Assembly: GCA_963977675.1 (NCBI GenBank)
Contig: CAXBPY010000040.1
Coordinates: forward strand, 1-31,005
Source of the DNA: CAXBPY01 sp003455275
GTDB taxonomy: Bacteria > Bacteroidota > Bacteroidia > Chitinophagales > UBA10324
Length of the DNA stretch: 31,005 nucleotides
Direction: 5' to 3'
Shown here one piece after another: positions 18,188-25,538 of this stretch (positions within the stretch are counted from its first letter, which is position 1; the number at the start of each line of letters is the position of its first letter). The notes under the pieces are model-generated. The model worked only from the letters and a program-made list of their open reading frames with translations, was not told the DNA's origin and searched no databases. The position numbers and the translations under genes were made by a program.

Positions 18188-19828
18188 ATGAAAAAAATAG
18201 TTCTCTTTTTATTAATGCTTCCAGGCCTGAAAGCAATAGGTCAAAATGCAACTATTGTTTTTGGAAATGAAATGAAGACAACTAATCTTTCCGGAGCAAC
18301 CAATGTGGTTCTCGGAAATGATGCTGAAGGATTTTTTGTTCTTCGTATGGAAGGTGTAGATGCAGATGATGCTCAGAGCGCGTTGCTTCAGGATAATCCT
18401 GCAACCGGTCTGGCTATGACCATGCTTATTGGAATGGGTGTAATTGATGAAGACCGACGCCTCTTTGATTTAGAAAGTTACATGGGGACTAAGAATGCAA
18501 CCATGTTTACCAAGGTGAAATTGTTTCTTCAGAAGTATGATAATAATTGCAACCAGGTTTGGTCAAAACAATTTAATCTCACAATGGGCGAAACCACTCT
18601 ACGGTTAAAAAACATTTTATATGTTGATGGAAAACTTTACCTCTTCGCTACCAACTATGAAAAGAATGCTTACAAAACCTCAATTTATTACACAAGCTTC
18701 AATGAAGATGGCACACTAAGCCCTGACTTCGAATTGCTAGATGAAATCACAGGAAAAAGTCCTGCTAATTCAAACACGGTAAATTCATACCGCCTGAATC
18801 TTTCGTCCGATAAAAGCAAAATTCTTCTTTATTCCAACACGGCCGATTCAAAAGGAACGCCTGATAATATCAATCTTTCAGTTTATGATTTGACTATGAA
18901 ATTATCTTGGAAAAAAACATACCCGCTTTCATTCGGAGAACAGAAATACATTATTACAAAACAAATGTTATTGAATGACGGAAATGTTTACCTCATTGCG
19001 AAAGTTGCCCCAACCGATGCCGAGAAAAAAAGTGGTGTTCGCAATAAAATTTTTCTGGTAAAAGGAGGAAAAGATATGGCTTCGTGTAAAAACATTCCTC
19101 TTACTGTTACAGGCAAAACCGTCACCGATACATATCTCGAAGAAGAAGCAGATAACAGCTTAAAACTTTTTGGGTTTTATTCAACTGGAAGTGCCAAAAA
19201 AGCCGGAGGTGCCTATGTGTATTCAATCGGTTCAGATTTTACTGTTACTAAGAAAGCAAACAAAGACTTCACTCCTACTGTCATTTCTTCAATTCTAGGT
19301 GATGATGAAGGAGATGATGATCCTGAAATTGGAAACATTCATATACGAAAAGTTTTTAGTAACACCGATGGTACTCACACTTTGGTTGCAGAGAATTATG
19401 TGATCATAACAAACTATAACAACAACAGTTTCAATTTTACTTACCGCTATTATGATGCATCAATTTTCAGAATAAAAGATGATGCAAGTGTGGTGTGGTC
19501 AACAGCAGTTCACAAAAAACAAAAGTCAATCAATGATGGAGCAAAATTTCTTTCATTCGTTTCACAAGATGTGGATGGAAATGTGGTTTTGATTTTCAAC
19601 GGTCATAAAGATGATCCTGCTAAAAAGTTGACGAATATTGACAATGCAAAAGTGTATGTTGCTAAAGTTGATGCAAGCGGAAAGCAAACAGTAGAAGCGC
19701 TTTTCAGCACCAAGGAAATGGATACCCAGGCACAGCCAAAAACAAGTTACCTGATGAATGGAAATGAAATTGTTCTTTACTGCATGGATGGGTTAAATTA
19801 TCGCTTTGCAAAAGTGACTTTGAAATAA
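18188..19828 (+). CDS. Secreted protein of unknown function, possibly beta-propeller-like
   Basis: I do not recognise a named family. The 546-residue product has a signal peptide (MKKIVLFLLMLPGLKAIGQ, about 1-19). The body alternates short beta strands and turns, for example NVVLGNDAEGFFVLRMEG, KLYLFATNYEKNAYK and GNVVLIFNGHKDDP, in a rhythm compatible with a propeller of about 50-60-residue repeats. An acidic loop GDDEGDDDPE near residue 372 could bind calcium. There is no T9SS C-terminal domain, no lipobox and no membrane helix beyond the signal, so a periplasmic or Sec-plus-unknown-route surface location is inferred. It is separated from the FN3 gene by 106 nt containing a TATTTTCA box at 18157-18164, so it may have its own promoter, although its position suggests a link with the surface cluster. 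Confidence 0.8.
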   Translation: MKKIVLFLLMLPGLKAIGQNATIVFGNEMKTTNLSGATNVVLGNDAEGFFVLRMEGVDADDAQSALLQDNPATGLAMTMLIGMGVIDEDRRLFDLESYMGTKNATMFTKVKLFLQKYDNNCNQVWSKQFNLTMGETTLRLKNILYVDGKLYLFATNYEKNAYKTSIYYTSFNEDGTLSPDFELLDEITGKSPANSNTVNSYRLNLSSDKSKILLYSNTADSKGTPDNINLSVYDLTMKLSWKKTYPLSFGEQKYIITKQMLLNDGNVYLIAKVAPTDAEKKSGVRNKIFLVKGGKDMASCKNIPLTVTGKTVTDTYLEEEADNSLKLFGFYSTGSAKKAGGAYVYSIGSDFTVTKKANKDFTPTVISSILGDDEGDDDPEIGNIHIRKVFSNTDGTHTLVAENYVIITNYNNNSFNFTYRYYDASIFRIKDDASVVWSTAVHKKQKSINDGAKFLSFVSQDVDGNVVLIFNGHKDDPAKKLTNIDNAKVYVAKVDASGKQTVEALFSTKEMDTQAQPKTSYLMNGNEIVLYCMDGLNYRFAKVTLK

Positions 19829-19868
19829 ACTGTGATCAGAGAAATTACATTTGCAAAAAAAAATCTGA

Positions 19869-20846
19869 ATGAAAAAAGCATTAGTATGCGGAGCCGGAGG
19901 ATTCATTGGTTCGCACTTGGTTAAACGATTGAAGAGCGAAGGATTTTGGGTGCGTGGTGCGGATCTGAAATTTCCTGAATACGATAAAACAGCTGCAGAT
20001 GATTTTGTGCAAGGCGATCTCCGCGATCAAACTGTATGTAACAAAGTATTAGACCAATACTTTGATGAAGTGTATCAACTCGCCGCTGATATGGGCGGGG
20101 CGGGCTACATTTTTACAGGTGAGAATGATGCGAATGTGATGCACAACTCTTCGCTCATCAATCTGAATATTGTTGAGAGATGTGTGAAGCAAAAAATCGG
20201 TCGCGTGTTTTATTCATCAAGTGCATGTATGTATCCTGCATACAATCAGGAAGACCCTGATAACCCAAAATGCAATGAGGATTCTGCATATCCCGCAGCA
20301 CCAGATAGTGAGTATGGCTGGGAAAAATTGTTCAGTGAAAGATTGTATCTGGCCTTCAACCGCAATTACGGTTTGAATGTTCGTGTCGCACGCTTTCACA
20401 ATATTTTCGGAATACTTGGAACATGGAAAGGCGGAAAAGAAAAAGCCCCCGCTGCACTGTGCAGAAAAGTTGCAGAGACAGAAGATGGCGGAGTGATTGA
20501 AGTGTGGGGCGATGGAAAACAAACCCGCTCCTTTCTTTATATCGATGAATGCATTGATGGAATTCTTCGGCTGACAAGAAGCGACTGGACCGGCCCTGTA
20601 AATATTGGTTCAGAAGAAATGGTAAGCATTAATCAACTTGCTGAAATGATCATTGGTATTTCAGGAAAGAAAATTTCAATCAAAAATATTCCGGGACCTG
20701 TTGGAGTTCGCGGTCGTAACAGCGATAACAAACTGATTGAAGAAAAAATAAACTGGAAACCAACTCAACCTCTGATTGAAGGATTGAAGCAGACTTACAC
20801 CTGGATCAACGAACAGGTGAAGACATCGGTTGATACAATCGTTTAA
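19869..20846 (+). CDS. GDP-mannose 3,5-epimerase homologue (SDR family)
   Basis: The 325-residue extended SDR enzyme closely follows the plant GDP-mannose 3,5-epimerase motif order: NAD-binding GAGGFIG (8-14), ADMGGAGYI, SSSACMYP with Cys120, the Tyr149-x3-Lys153 pair, GTWKGGKEKAPAA (184-196) with the second general acid/base Lys, WGDGKQTRSFLYIDE and GVRGRNSDN (279-287) with conserved arginines. The predicted reaction converts GDP-D-mannose to GDP-L-galactose or GDP-L-gulose in the cytoplasm, feeding a surface polysaccharide. No glycosyltransferase or other sugar-nucleotide gene is adjacent, so it is isolated from its pathway. A good -7 box TACATTTG (19846-19853) lies 15 nt before the ATG. 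The gene ends in a strong bidirectional terminator. A related NAD-dependent epimerase with other specificity is possible, but the catalytic set favours GME. Confidence 0.88.
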   Translation: MKKALVCGAGGFIGSHLVKRLKSEGFWVRGADLKFPEYDKTAADDFVQGDLRDQTVCNKVLDQYFDEVYQLAADMGGAGYIFTGENDANVMHNSSLINLNIVERCVKQKIGRVFYSSSACMYPAYNQEDPDNPKCNEDSAYPAAPDSEYGWEKLFSERLYLAFNRNYGLNVRVARFHNIFGILGTWKGGKEKAPAALCRKVAETEDGGVIEVWGDGKQTRSFLYIDECIDGILRLTRSDWTGPVNIGSEEMVSINQLAEMIIGISGKKISIKNIPGPVGVRGRNSDNKLIEEKINWKPTQPLIEGLKQTYTWINEQVKTSVDTIV

Positions 20847-20877
20847 TTTGATTTTGAAAAGTTATCCCAGGCTGAAA

Positions 20878-20916
20878 TAAAAAAGCCAATCAGAAAAATT
20901 CTGATTGGCTTTTTTT
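20878..20916. terminator. Bidirectional intrinsic terminator
   Basis: A 12-bp perfect stem AGCCAATCAGAA / TTCTGATTGGCT (20884-20895 and 20899-20910) with an AAA loop is flanked by an A-run on the left and a T-run on the right. It serves both the rightward epimerase gene and the leftward tRNA-Asp, which ends at 20918. Confidence 0.9.
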
Positions 20917-20917
20917 G

Positions 20918-20991
20918 CGGTCCGGATGGGACTCGAACCCACGACCTCCGCCGTGACAGGGCGGCATTCTAACCAACTAAACTACCGGACC
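20918..20991 (-). tRNA. tRNA-Asp (anticodon GTC)
   Basis: Read leftward, the sequence folds into a full cloverleaf of 74 nt. The acceptor arms are GGTCCGG and CCGGACC with discriminator G. The anticodon arm has CCGCC/GGCGG around loop CTGTCAC, with GTC at 20955-20957. The T arm has GTGGG/CCCAT with loop TTCGAGT, and the D arm is normal. The 3' CCA is not encoded and would be added after transcription. A good promoter lies just upstream and a terminator immediately downstream, so it is a single-gene unit. Confidence 0.97.
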
Positions 20992-21007
20992 GTTTTATTG
21001 GGGTGGG

Positions 21008-21036
21008 CAAATGTAAATGAATAAATCACCTGTCAA
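21008..21036 (-). promoter_or_regulatory. Bacteroidota-type promoter of tRNA-Asp
   Basis: Read leftward: TTG at 21036-21034, 18 nt, then TACATTTG at 21015-21008. This matches the Bacteroidota consensus TTG-N19-TAnnTTTG with one base less spacing. Transcription would start a few nt after 21008, about 10 nt before the mature tRNA 5' end at 20991. Confidence 0.75.
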
Positions 21037-21073
21037 AATTCAAAGGATTTTTTTTTAGTCAGGCTAAAAAATC

Positions 21074-21107
21074 AAAAGCTCTCTGAAAAATTCAGAGAGC
21101 TTTTTTT
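21074..21107. terminator. Intrinsic terminator hairpin, gene served unclear
   Basis: AGCTCTCTGAA / TTCAGAGAGCT with an AAA loop, flanked by A- and T-runs, is a convincing two-way terminator. No gene lies immediately on either side of it: the leftward EGF-like gene already has its own terminator at 21207-21239, and the rightward strand carries nothing. It may be a second, backup terminator protecting the tRNA promoter, or the end of a short unannotated transcript. Confidence 0.75.
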
Positions 21108-21206
21108 ACGAATTGGTTCGTTTACATTATTCCATCCGAAGTAGCTGGTGATTTTCAGAATAACTATTATCTTAAATTATCTGGCAGATACATTGAAATT
21201 AATTTC

Positions 21207-21239
21207 AAAAAAAAAGGCGACTGCTTATTCGCAATCGCC
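21207..21239 (-). terminator. Intrinsic terminator of the EGF-like gene
   Basis: Read leftward, GGCGATTGC pairs with GCAGTCGCC (one mismatch, loop GAATAA) and is followed by a run of nine T. It begins 25 nt after the stop codon of the leftward EGF-like gene. Confidence 0.8.
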
Positions 21240-21263
21240 ATTATAAAAAATTTTAGCTTACTA

Positions 21264-21776
21264 TTAGTTATAATCCTCAGAGCATGTTCCGGCTCCAACA
21301 CCTGTTGCATTGTAGGTGTAAGTAATTGTCATTGAGGTAGCACTGTTAAATGTACCTGAACCACTGATAGTGATATTTCCGCTGCAAAGAGTTTGGCTAG
21401 GAATATCAAATGTGTTTTCTCCAGTCATTGTTGCATTAACAGTAATGCCGGCGCCAAGGCAAGTAAGATGGCTAAAATTTGCAAGTGTTAAATCCAAATC
21501 ACCAGAACCAGCGCCTATAGTAACCTGCCATCCGCCAGATCCCGCACATGAATTGTTTGCTACATCCCACACGCCAATAACCTTAGCTCTTGAAAGAGTT
21601 GAACAATCGGTTCCTTCATAACCAGTTGCGCAAGAACATGTACCATCAACACAGGTACCGTCATTGTTACAAACTACATCCTTACATGGATCGGGTGTGC
21701 ATGAAGTGTAAACTCCGGCAATTGCCAATGTTAAAACGAGAAGCACGCTCGCTGAAATAATACTTAGTTTTTTCAT
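21264..21776 (-). CDS. Exported EGF-like domain protein, probable lipoprotein
   Basis: The 170-residue product starts with a signal (MKKLSIISASVLLVLTLAIA) followed by GVYTSC; Cys26 could be lipidated, but the Tyr at -3 is atypical for a lipobox, so a soluble secreted form is possible. Residues 31-58 make an EGF-like module with six cysteines (31, 36, 42, 47, 49, 58) and the GYEGTDC ending typical of EGF folds. The remaining 110 residues are beta-rich (KVIGVWDVANNS, WQVTIGAG, NITISGSGTFN) and recall small lipocalin-like Bacteroidota lipoproteins, with extra cysteines that may pair. The function is unknown; a surface-binding role is inferred. I chose the ATG at 21776 since upstream residues in frame are charged and precede a clean signal peptide. 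The promoter at 21816-21845 and the terminator at 21207-21239 define a single-gene unit. Confidence 0.82.
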   Translation of the reverse strand: MKKLSIISASVLLVLTLAIAGVYTSCTPDPCKDVVCNNDGTCVDGTCSCATGYEGTDCSTLSRAKVIGVWDVANNSCAGSGGWQVTIGAGSGDLDLTLANFSHLTCLGAGITVNATMTGENTFDIPSQTLCSGNITISGSGTFNSATSMTITYTYNATGVGAGTCSEDYN

Positions 21777-21815
21777 TTGTTTTTTATTTGTTTTTGGTTT
21801 TAAATTTTTCGTTCG

Positions 21816-21845
21816 CAAAGATATTTGTATCATTCATCCATTCAA
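21816..21845 (-). promoter_or_regulatory. Consensus Bacteroidota promoter of the EGF-like gene
   Basis: Read leftward: TTG at 21845-21843, exactly 19 nt, then TATCTTTG at 21823-21816. This is a perfect match to TTG-N19-TAnnTTTG. It lies 39 nt before the chosen start codon and supports that start over an in-frame ATG at 21833, which lies upstream of the predicted transcript start. Confidence 0.8.
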
Positions 21846-21901
21846 GTCTAACCGATATTTCATTACAATAATTACTCACACACCTAATTACATTCGTTGT
21901 A

Positions 21902-23227
21902 ATGATTAAGCAGTTTCAGAAATCACTTTCTGTATTAAAAATAACTAAAGCTACCCCGGTATTAATTGCAGTTAGTGGTGGTGTAGATTCCATGGTGTTA
22001 TTAAAACTTTGCTCAGACTATTTCCAACACTATGCCATTGCGCATTGCAATTTCAATTTGCGCGGAGTTGAGTCTGATGCCGATGAACAATTTGTAAAAG
22101 AACAAGCCGCTAATTTTCAATCACAGTTTTTTACAGAGCGTTTTAATACAAAGGAAGTTGCAAGTCAACAAAAAATTTCCATTCAAATGGCTGCGCGTAA
22201 ACTCAGGTATGAATGGCTGGAAAAAATAAGGGCACAGTACAAATTTCATTTCATTCTGACCGCTCACCACCAGGATGATTCAATCGAAACTGTTTTGTTA
22301 AACCTGATAAAAGGAACAGGCATTCATGGATTGCATGGTATACAGCCACATCAAGGAAAAATAATCAGGCCTCTGTTATTCAGTAATAAATCTGATATTG
22401 AAAAATTTGCTAAAGACAACAAAATATTTTTTCGTGAAGACCTTTCAAATCTTAAAACAGATTATCAAAGGAATTTTATCCGAAAAAAAATTATTCCTCT
22501 TTTCGAGGAACTGAATCCATCCTTTTCAAAAACTTTTTCAAAAAATATTCAGCACTTTACAGAAGCCGAAGACTTATTTAATGAGGCAATTTCAGGTAGA
22601 AAGAAAAAAATTATTTCGGTAAGAAATGGAAACCCGGAATTGAATATTGCCTCTTTGCTATCCAATAAATCACCGAGGACACTGCTTTATGAAATTTTAA
22701 ATGCATACAATTTTGATGAATCGATAGTTGAACAATTATTTGATTCTTTATTGAATGAAAGCGGAAAAGAATTTTTTTCTGCAACTCACCGTGTAGTGTT
22801 AGACCGAAACAGATTAATAATCCTTTCAAGTCAAAAAACTGAATTTCCTGTTTATTTAATTAATGAATTGGGGGATAAAAAATATTCCGCAGGAAAATTT
22901 GAAATTGAAATCCGCCTGAAGTCCGCCACCTCCAGGAACCGAAACGGATTGTTAGAATTAGATGCAGATAAAATTAATGCACCTGTAATCCTGCGCCCAT
23001 GGAAAGCAGGTGATTATTTTCATCCGGAAGGCATGCAAGGGAAAAAGAAAAAGCTAAGCGATTTTTTTGTAAGTGAAAAACTTTCACTTAATGAAAAAGA
23101 AGAGCAATATGTGCTTGAAGATTCTTTTCGAAAAATAATCTGTGTAATCGGAAGAAGAGTTGATCATCATTTTTCGGTTTCGAATAAAACCAAAAAATAT
23201 TTGACTGTTCAGGTAAATGAAAAATAA
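21902..23227 (+). CDS. tilS: tRNA(Ile)-lysidine synthase
   Basis: TilS modifies C34 of the CAU-anticodon tRNA-Ile to lysidine, using ATP and lysine, so that it reads AUA; it is essential in most bacteria. The 441-residue protein has the N-terminal PP-loop ATPase with SGGVDS at 25-30, the HCNFNLRG motif, the TAHHQDDSIET motif, and the LIKGTGIHGLHGI segment. A helical middle domain follows and then a C-terminal TilS domain with RPWKAGDYFHPEGM and a KKLSDFFV patch. Length is typical. A TACATTCG box (21889-21896) stands 5 nt before the ATG, suggesting a leaderless message. It is convergent with thiH: the two stop codons are separated by only 2 nt, and no terminator is visible between them. Confidence 0.95.
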   Translation: MIKQFQKSLSVLKITKATPVLIAVSGGVDSMVLLKLCSDYFQHYAIAHCNFNLRGVESDADEQFVKEQAANFQSQFFTERFNTKEVASQQKISIQMAARKLRYEWLEKIRAQYKFHFILTAHHQDDSIETVLLNLIKGTGIHGLHGIQPHQGKIIRPLLFSNKSDIEKFAKDNKIFFREDLSNLKTDYQRNFIRKKIIPLFEELNPSFSKTFSKNIQHFTEAEDLFNEAISGRKKKIISVRNGNPELNIASLLSNKSPRTLLYEILNAYNFDESIVEQLFDSLLNESGKEFFSATHRVVLDRNRLIILSSQKTEFPVYLINELGDKKYSAGKFEIEIRLKSATSRNRNGLLELDADKINAPVILRPWKAGDYFHPEGMQGKKKKLSDFFVSEKLSLNEKEEQYVLEDSFRKIICVIGRRVDHHFSVSNKTKKYLTVQVNEK

Positions 23228-23229
23228 TT

Positions 23230-24348
23230 TCAGCCGAGCACTGCATCCCAATCCTTCCACACAACATCAAAACCCCGCGAACGGACAACCTCAGCAATTT
23301 CAAATGGAGTGCGGTCATCATCTATATGAAATTGTTCGAGAGCATTTTTATTGCTTGAATAACCGCCCGGGTCTGTCTTTGATCCTGCGCTCATGCTGGT
23401 AACTCCAAGAGGAAAAACTTTGTCTCTGAACAAAGCACGCTCACGCGTAGAGAGCGAAAGCTCTACATTTTCATTGTAAATTCTGAAGGCACAAATGAGC
23501 TGCAATAAATCTGTTTCACTCATCGGATGTTTAGCAATAAAATCTCCTTCAGCCGGACGCAGCCTGGGAAATGAAATGGAATACTTCGTTTGCCAAAAAT
23601 TCTTTTCCAGAAAATTCAGATGAAGCGCCGTGAAAAAAGAATCGGTTCGCCAATCTTCAAGTCCGAGCAAAACACCTAAACCAATCTTGTGAATTCCGGA
23701 TTCGCCCAACCTTTCAGGAGTTGCCAGACGGTAACTGAAATTTGATTTCTTTCCTTTTGGATGATAGAGTTTGTAGTTCTCCTTATGATAAGTTTCCTGG
23801 TAAACCAATACAGTATTTAACCCAAACGGAATCAGTTTTTCATATTCACTCTTATCAAGAGGTTGAACTTCAAGCGAAATGTGCGCAAAGTGCGGGCGAA
23901 TTAATTCAATTGCATGTGAAAGATAATCTACCCCTACCCTATTTTGATCCTCTCCTGTCACCAATAAAATATGCTCGTATCCCATGGCTTTTATAACAGC
24001 AACTTCATTCAGTATTTCTTCATCAGTTAGTGTCACTCTCGGAATTTTATTCCCAAAACTGAAACCGCAATATGTGCAAATATTATTGCACTCGTTGCTC
24101 AAATACATTGGGATGAAAAGCTGAATAGTTTTTCCAAATCGTTTTCTTGTAAGCGCATAACTCATTTGCATCATTTCAGGCAAATGATTTTTTGCGGCGG
24201 GCGATACAAGTGCTAAAAAATCTTCCGGAGTTCCGTGCCCGGCGAGTTGGATAGCACGCTCCACATCTGCGTCGGTTACCAGATGAATTTTCTCACATAC
24301 TTTATTCCAGTCATACTCGTTAAAAATATTTTCGAAACTGTTTTTCAC
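23230..24348 (-). CDS. thiH: 2-iminoacetate synthase (tyrosine lyase)
   Basis: ThiH is a radical-SAM enzyme that cleaves tyrosine to dehydroglycine and p-cresol, giving the glycine-derived part of the thiamin thiazole ring, which ThiG then uses. The 372-residue product has the radical-SAM CNNICTYC cluster motif (CX3CX2C), the family start NSFENIFNEYDW, and the C-terminal SMSAGSKTDPGGY and VVWKDWDAVLG typical of ThiH. HydG is excluded because the extra C-terminal cysteine motif is absent. I chose the GTG at 24348, matching the family N-terminus; an ATG at 24405 would add 19 hydrophobic residues that look like upstream DNA and would overlap the surE promoter. A TTTATTTG box lies 5 nt before the GTG. 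No other thi gene is nearby, so the rest of the pathway must be elsewhere. Confidence 0.92.
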   Translation of the reverse strand: MKNSFENIFNEYDWNKVCEKIHLVTDADVERAIQLAGHGTPEDFLALVSPAAKNHLPEMMQMSYALTRKRFGKTIQLFIPMYLSNECNNICTYCGFSFGNKIPRVTLTDEEILNEVAVIKAMGYEHILLVTGEDQNRVGVDYLSHAIELIRPHFAHISLEVQPLDKSEYEKLIPFGLNTVLVYQETYHKENYKLYHPKGKKSNFSYRLATPERLGESGIHKIGLGVLLGLEDWRTDSFFTALHLNFLEKNFWQTKYSISFPRLRPAEGDFIAKHPMSETDLLQLICAFRIYNENVELSLSTRERALFRDKVFPLGVTSMSAGSKTDPGGYSSNKNALEQFHIDDDRTPFEIAEVVRSRGFDVVWKDWDAVLG

Positions 24349-24397
24349 CGGTGCAAATAAAATGGACAACAAAACTAAATATACGGGAAGTTTACAA

Positions 24398-24427
24398 CTG
24401 CACACTTTATTCAGTTAATTAAGTTTG
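24398..24427 (+). promoter_or_regulatory. Probable promoter of the surE operon
   Basis: CTG at 24398-24400, exactly 19 nt, then TAAGTTTG at 24420-24427: the -7 box is perfect and the -33 box matches two of three bases. It stands 15 nt before the surE ATG at 24443. Confidence 0.6.
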
Positions 24428-24442
24428 CCTCAACAATTCAGA

Positions 24443-25234
24443 ATGGCAACAGCAAAAAAGAAATCTGCATCACGCAAACCACTCATTCTTGTAACCAATG
24501 ATGATGGAATAACTTCTCCGGGCATTCGTGCATTGGTGGAAGTAATGAAAGAACTGGGGAAAGTAATTGTAGTGGCACCTGACTCACCACAAAGCGGAAT
24601 GGGGCATGCGATTACTATTGATGACCCGCTTCGGTTAGAATCCGTTGACATATTCGAAAATGTAGAAGCTTATCAATGCAGCGGAACACCAGTGGATTGT
24701 GTAAAACTTGGAGTTGATAAAATCATTAAAGGAAAACCTGATTTATGTGTAAGCGGAATTAATCACGGTAGCAACTCTTCTATCAATATTATATACAGTG
24801 GCACCATGTCAGCAGCAATGGAAGCCGCGATAGAAGGAATTACCGCAGTTGGTTTCTCCTTTCTTAATTATGCTCATGATGCAGATTTAACCGGTCCAAA
24901 AAAATATGTGAAAGAAATAGCGCACGGTGTTTTAAAAAATGGCCTTCCGACTAACACACTTCTGAATGTAAATTTTCCTGATGTTCATCATAAGAATATT
25001 AAAGGAATAAGAGTTTGCCGACAGGCCACAGCTAAATGGGAAGAAGAATTCAATGAGCGGATGGATCCGCGCGGCAGAAAATATTATTGGCTCACTGGAA
25101 AATTTGTAAACCGGGATCCCGGCGATGACACGGATGAGTGGGCGCTCAAGCATGGTTTTGTTTCGGTTGTGCCAATTCAATTTGATCTTACAGCTCATCA
25201 TGCCATTCCAAGAATTAATAATTACTGGAAATAA
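24443..25234 (+). CDS. surE: 5'/3'-nucleotidase SurE
   Basis: SurE is a metal-dependent phosphatase that removes phosphate from nucleoside monophosphates and is linked to stationary-phase survival; it is cytoplasmic. The 263-residue product has the metal-binding ILVTNDDG motif at the N-terminus, VVAPDSPQSGMGHAITI, the SGTPVDCVKLG and SGINHGSN motifs, and YSGTMSAAMEA, all diagnostic of the family. The ATG at 24443 is preferred over a TTG at 24425 because of the promoter position. A small membrane-protein gene begins 10 nt after its stop, then lpxB, making a three-gene operon order that I recall in other Bacteroidota. Confidence 0.95.
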   Translation: MATAKKKSASRKPLILVTNDDGITSPGIRALVEVMKELGKVIVVAPDSPQSGMGHAITIDDPLRLESVDIFENVEAYQCSGTPVDCVKLGVDKIIKGKPDLCVSGINHGSNSSINIIYSGTMSAAMEAAIEGITAVGFSFLNYAHDADLTGPKKYVKEIAHGVLKNGLPTNTLLNVNFPDVHHKNIKGIRVCRQATAKWEEEFNERMDPRGRKYYWLTGKFVNRDPGDDTDEWALKHGFVSVVPIQFDLTAHHAIPRINNYWK

Positions 25235-25244
25235 TTTTAAATCA

Positions 25245-25538
25245 ATGTTCAGACAAGATAAAGCATACATCGGAGTTATAGTAGGTTTAATTTTTCCTTT
25301 CATGGCTTTTGTAGTTTTTTATGAATTGAAATCTTTGCTCCTGGAAAATGATTTGATTCCTTCTGGTTCGTTTAGCCTGAAATTTTTATCAATAATTTCC
25401 CTGATAGGAAATGTGATTCCGGCAGGCGCCTACTTGCGATCAAAGAAAGATGAAGCACTCAAAGGCATAGCGGGAATTACGCTACTGATTGCATTTGGAA
25501 TAATTGCCTACTTCTACAAAGATTTTATCGGAAGCTAA
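25245..25538 (+). CDS. Small membrane protein between surE and lpxB
   Basis: The 97-residue product has three hydrophobic segments (about 8-27, 45-64, 73-91), separated by short charged loops such as RSKKDEA, and no signal peptide, so it should sit in the inner membrane. No catalytic motif is visible and I cannot name a family. It lies 10 nt after surE, and its stop TAA overlaps the first base of the lpxB ATG (TAATG), so translational coupling with lpxB is likely. This and the constant neighbourhood suggest a link to the cell envelope, but that is inference. The frame extends upstream into surE; the ATG at 25245 is the first start after surE ends. Confidence 0.8.
   Translation: MFRQDKAYIGVIVGLIFPFMAFVVFYELKSLLLENDLIPSGSFSLKFLSIISLIGNVIPAGAYLRSKKDEALKGIAGITLLIAFGIIAYFYKDFIGS

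Noticed and set aside
23230..24348. HydG (hydrogenase maturation) instead of ThiH
   Set aside because: The C-terminal extension with a second iron-sulfur cysteine motif is missing, and the C-terminus matches ThiH.
24349..24405. Longer N-terminus for ThiH
   Set aside because: The hydrophobic extension would make a cytoplasmic radical-SAM enzyme look exported and overlaps the surE promoter; the GTG at 24348 fits the family start.
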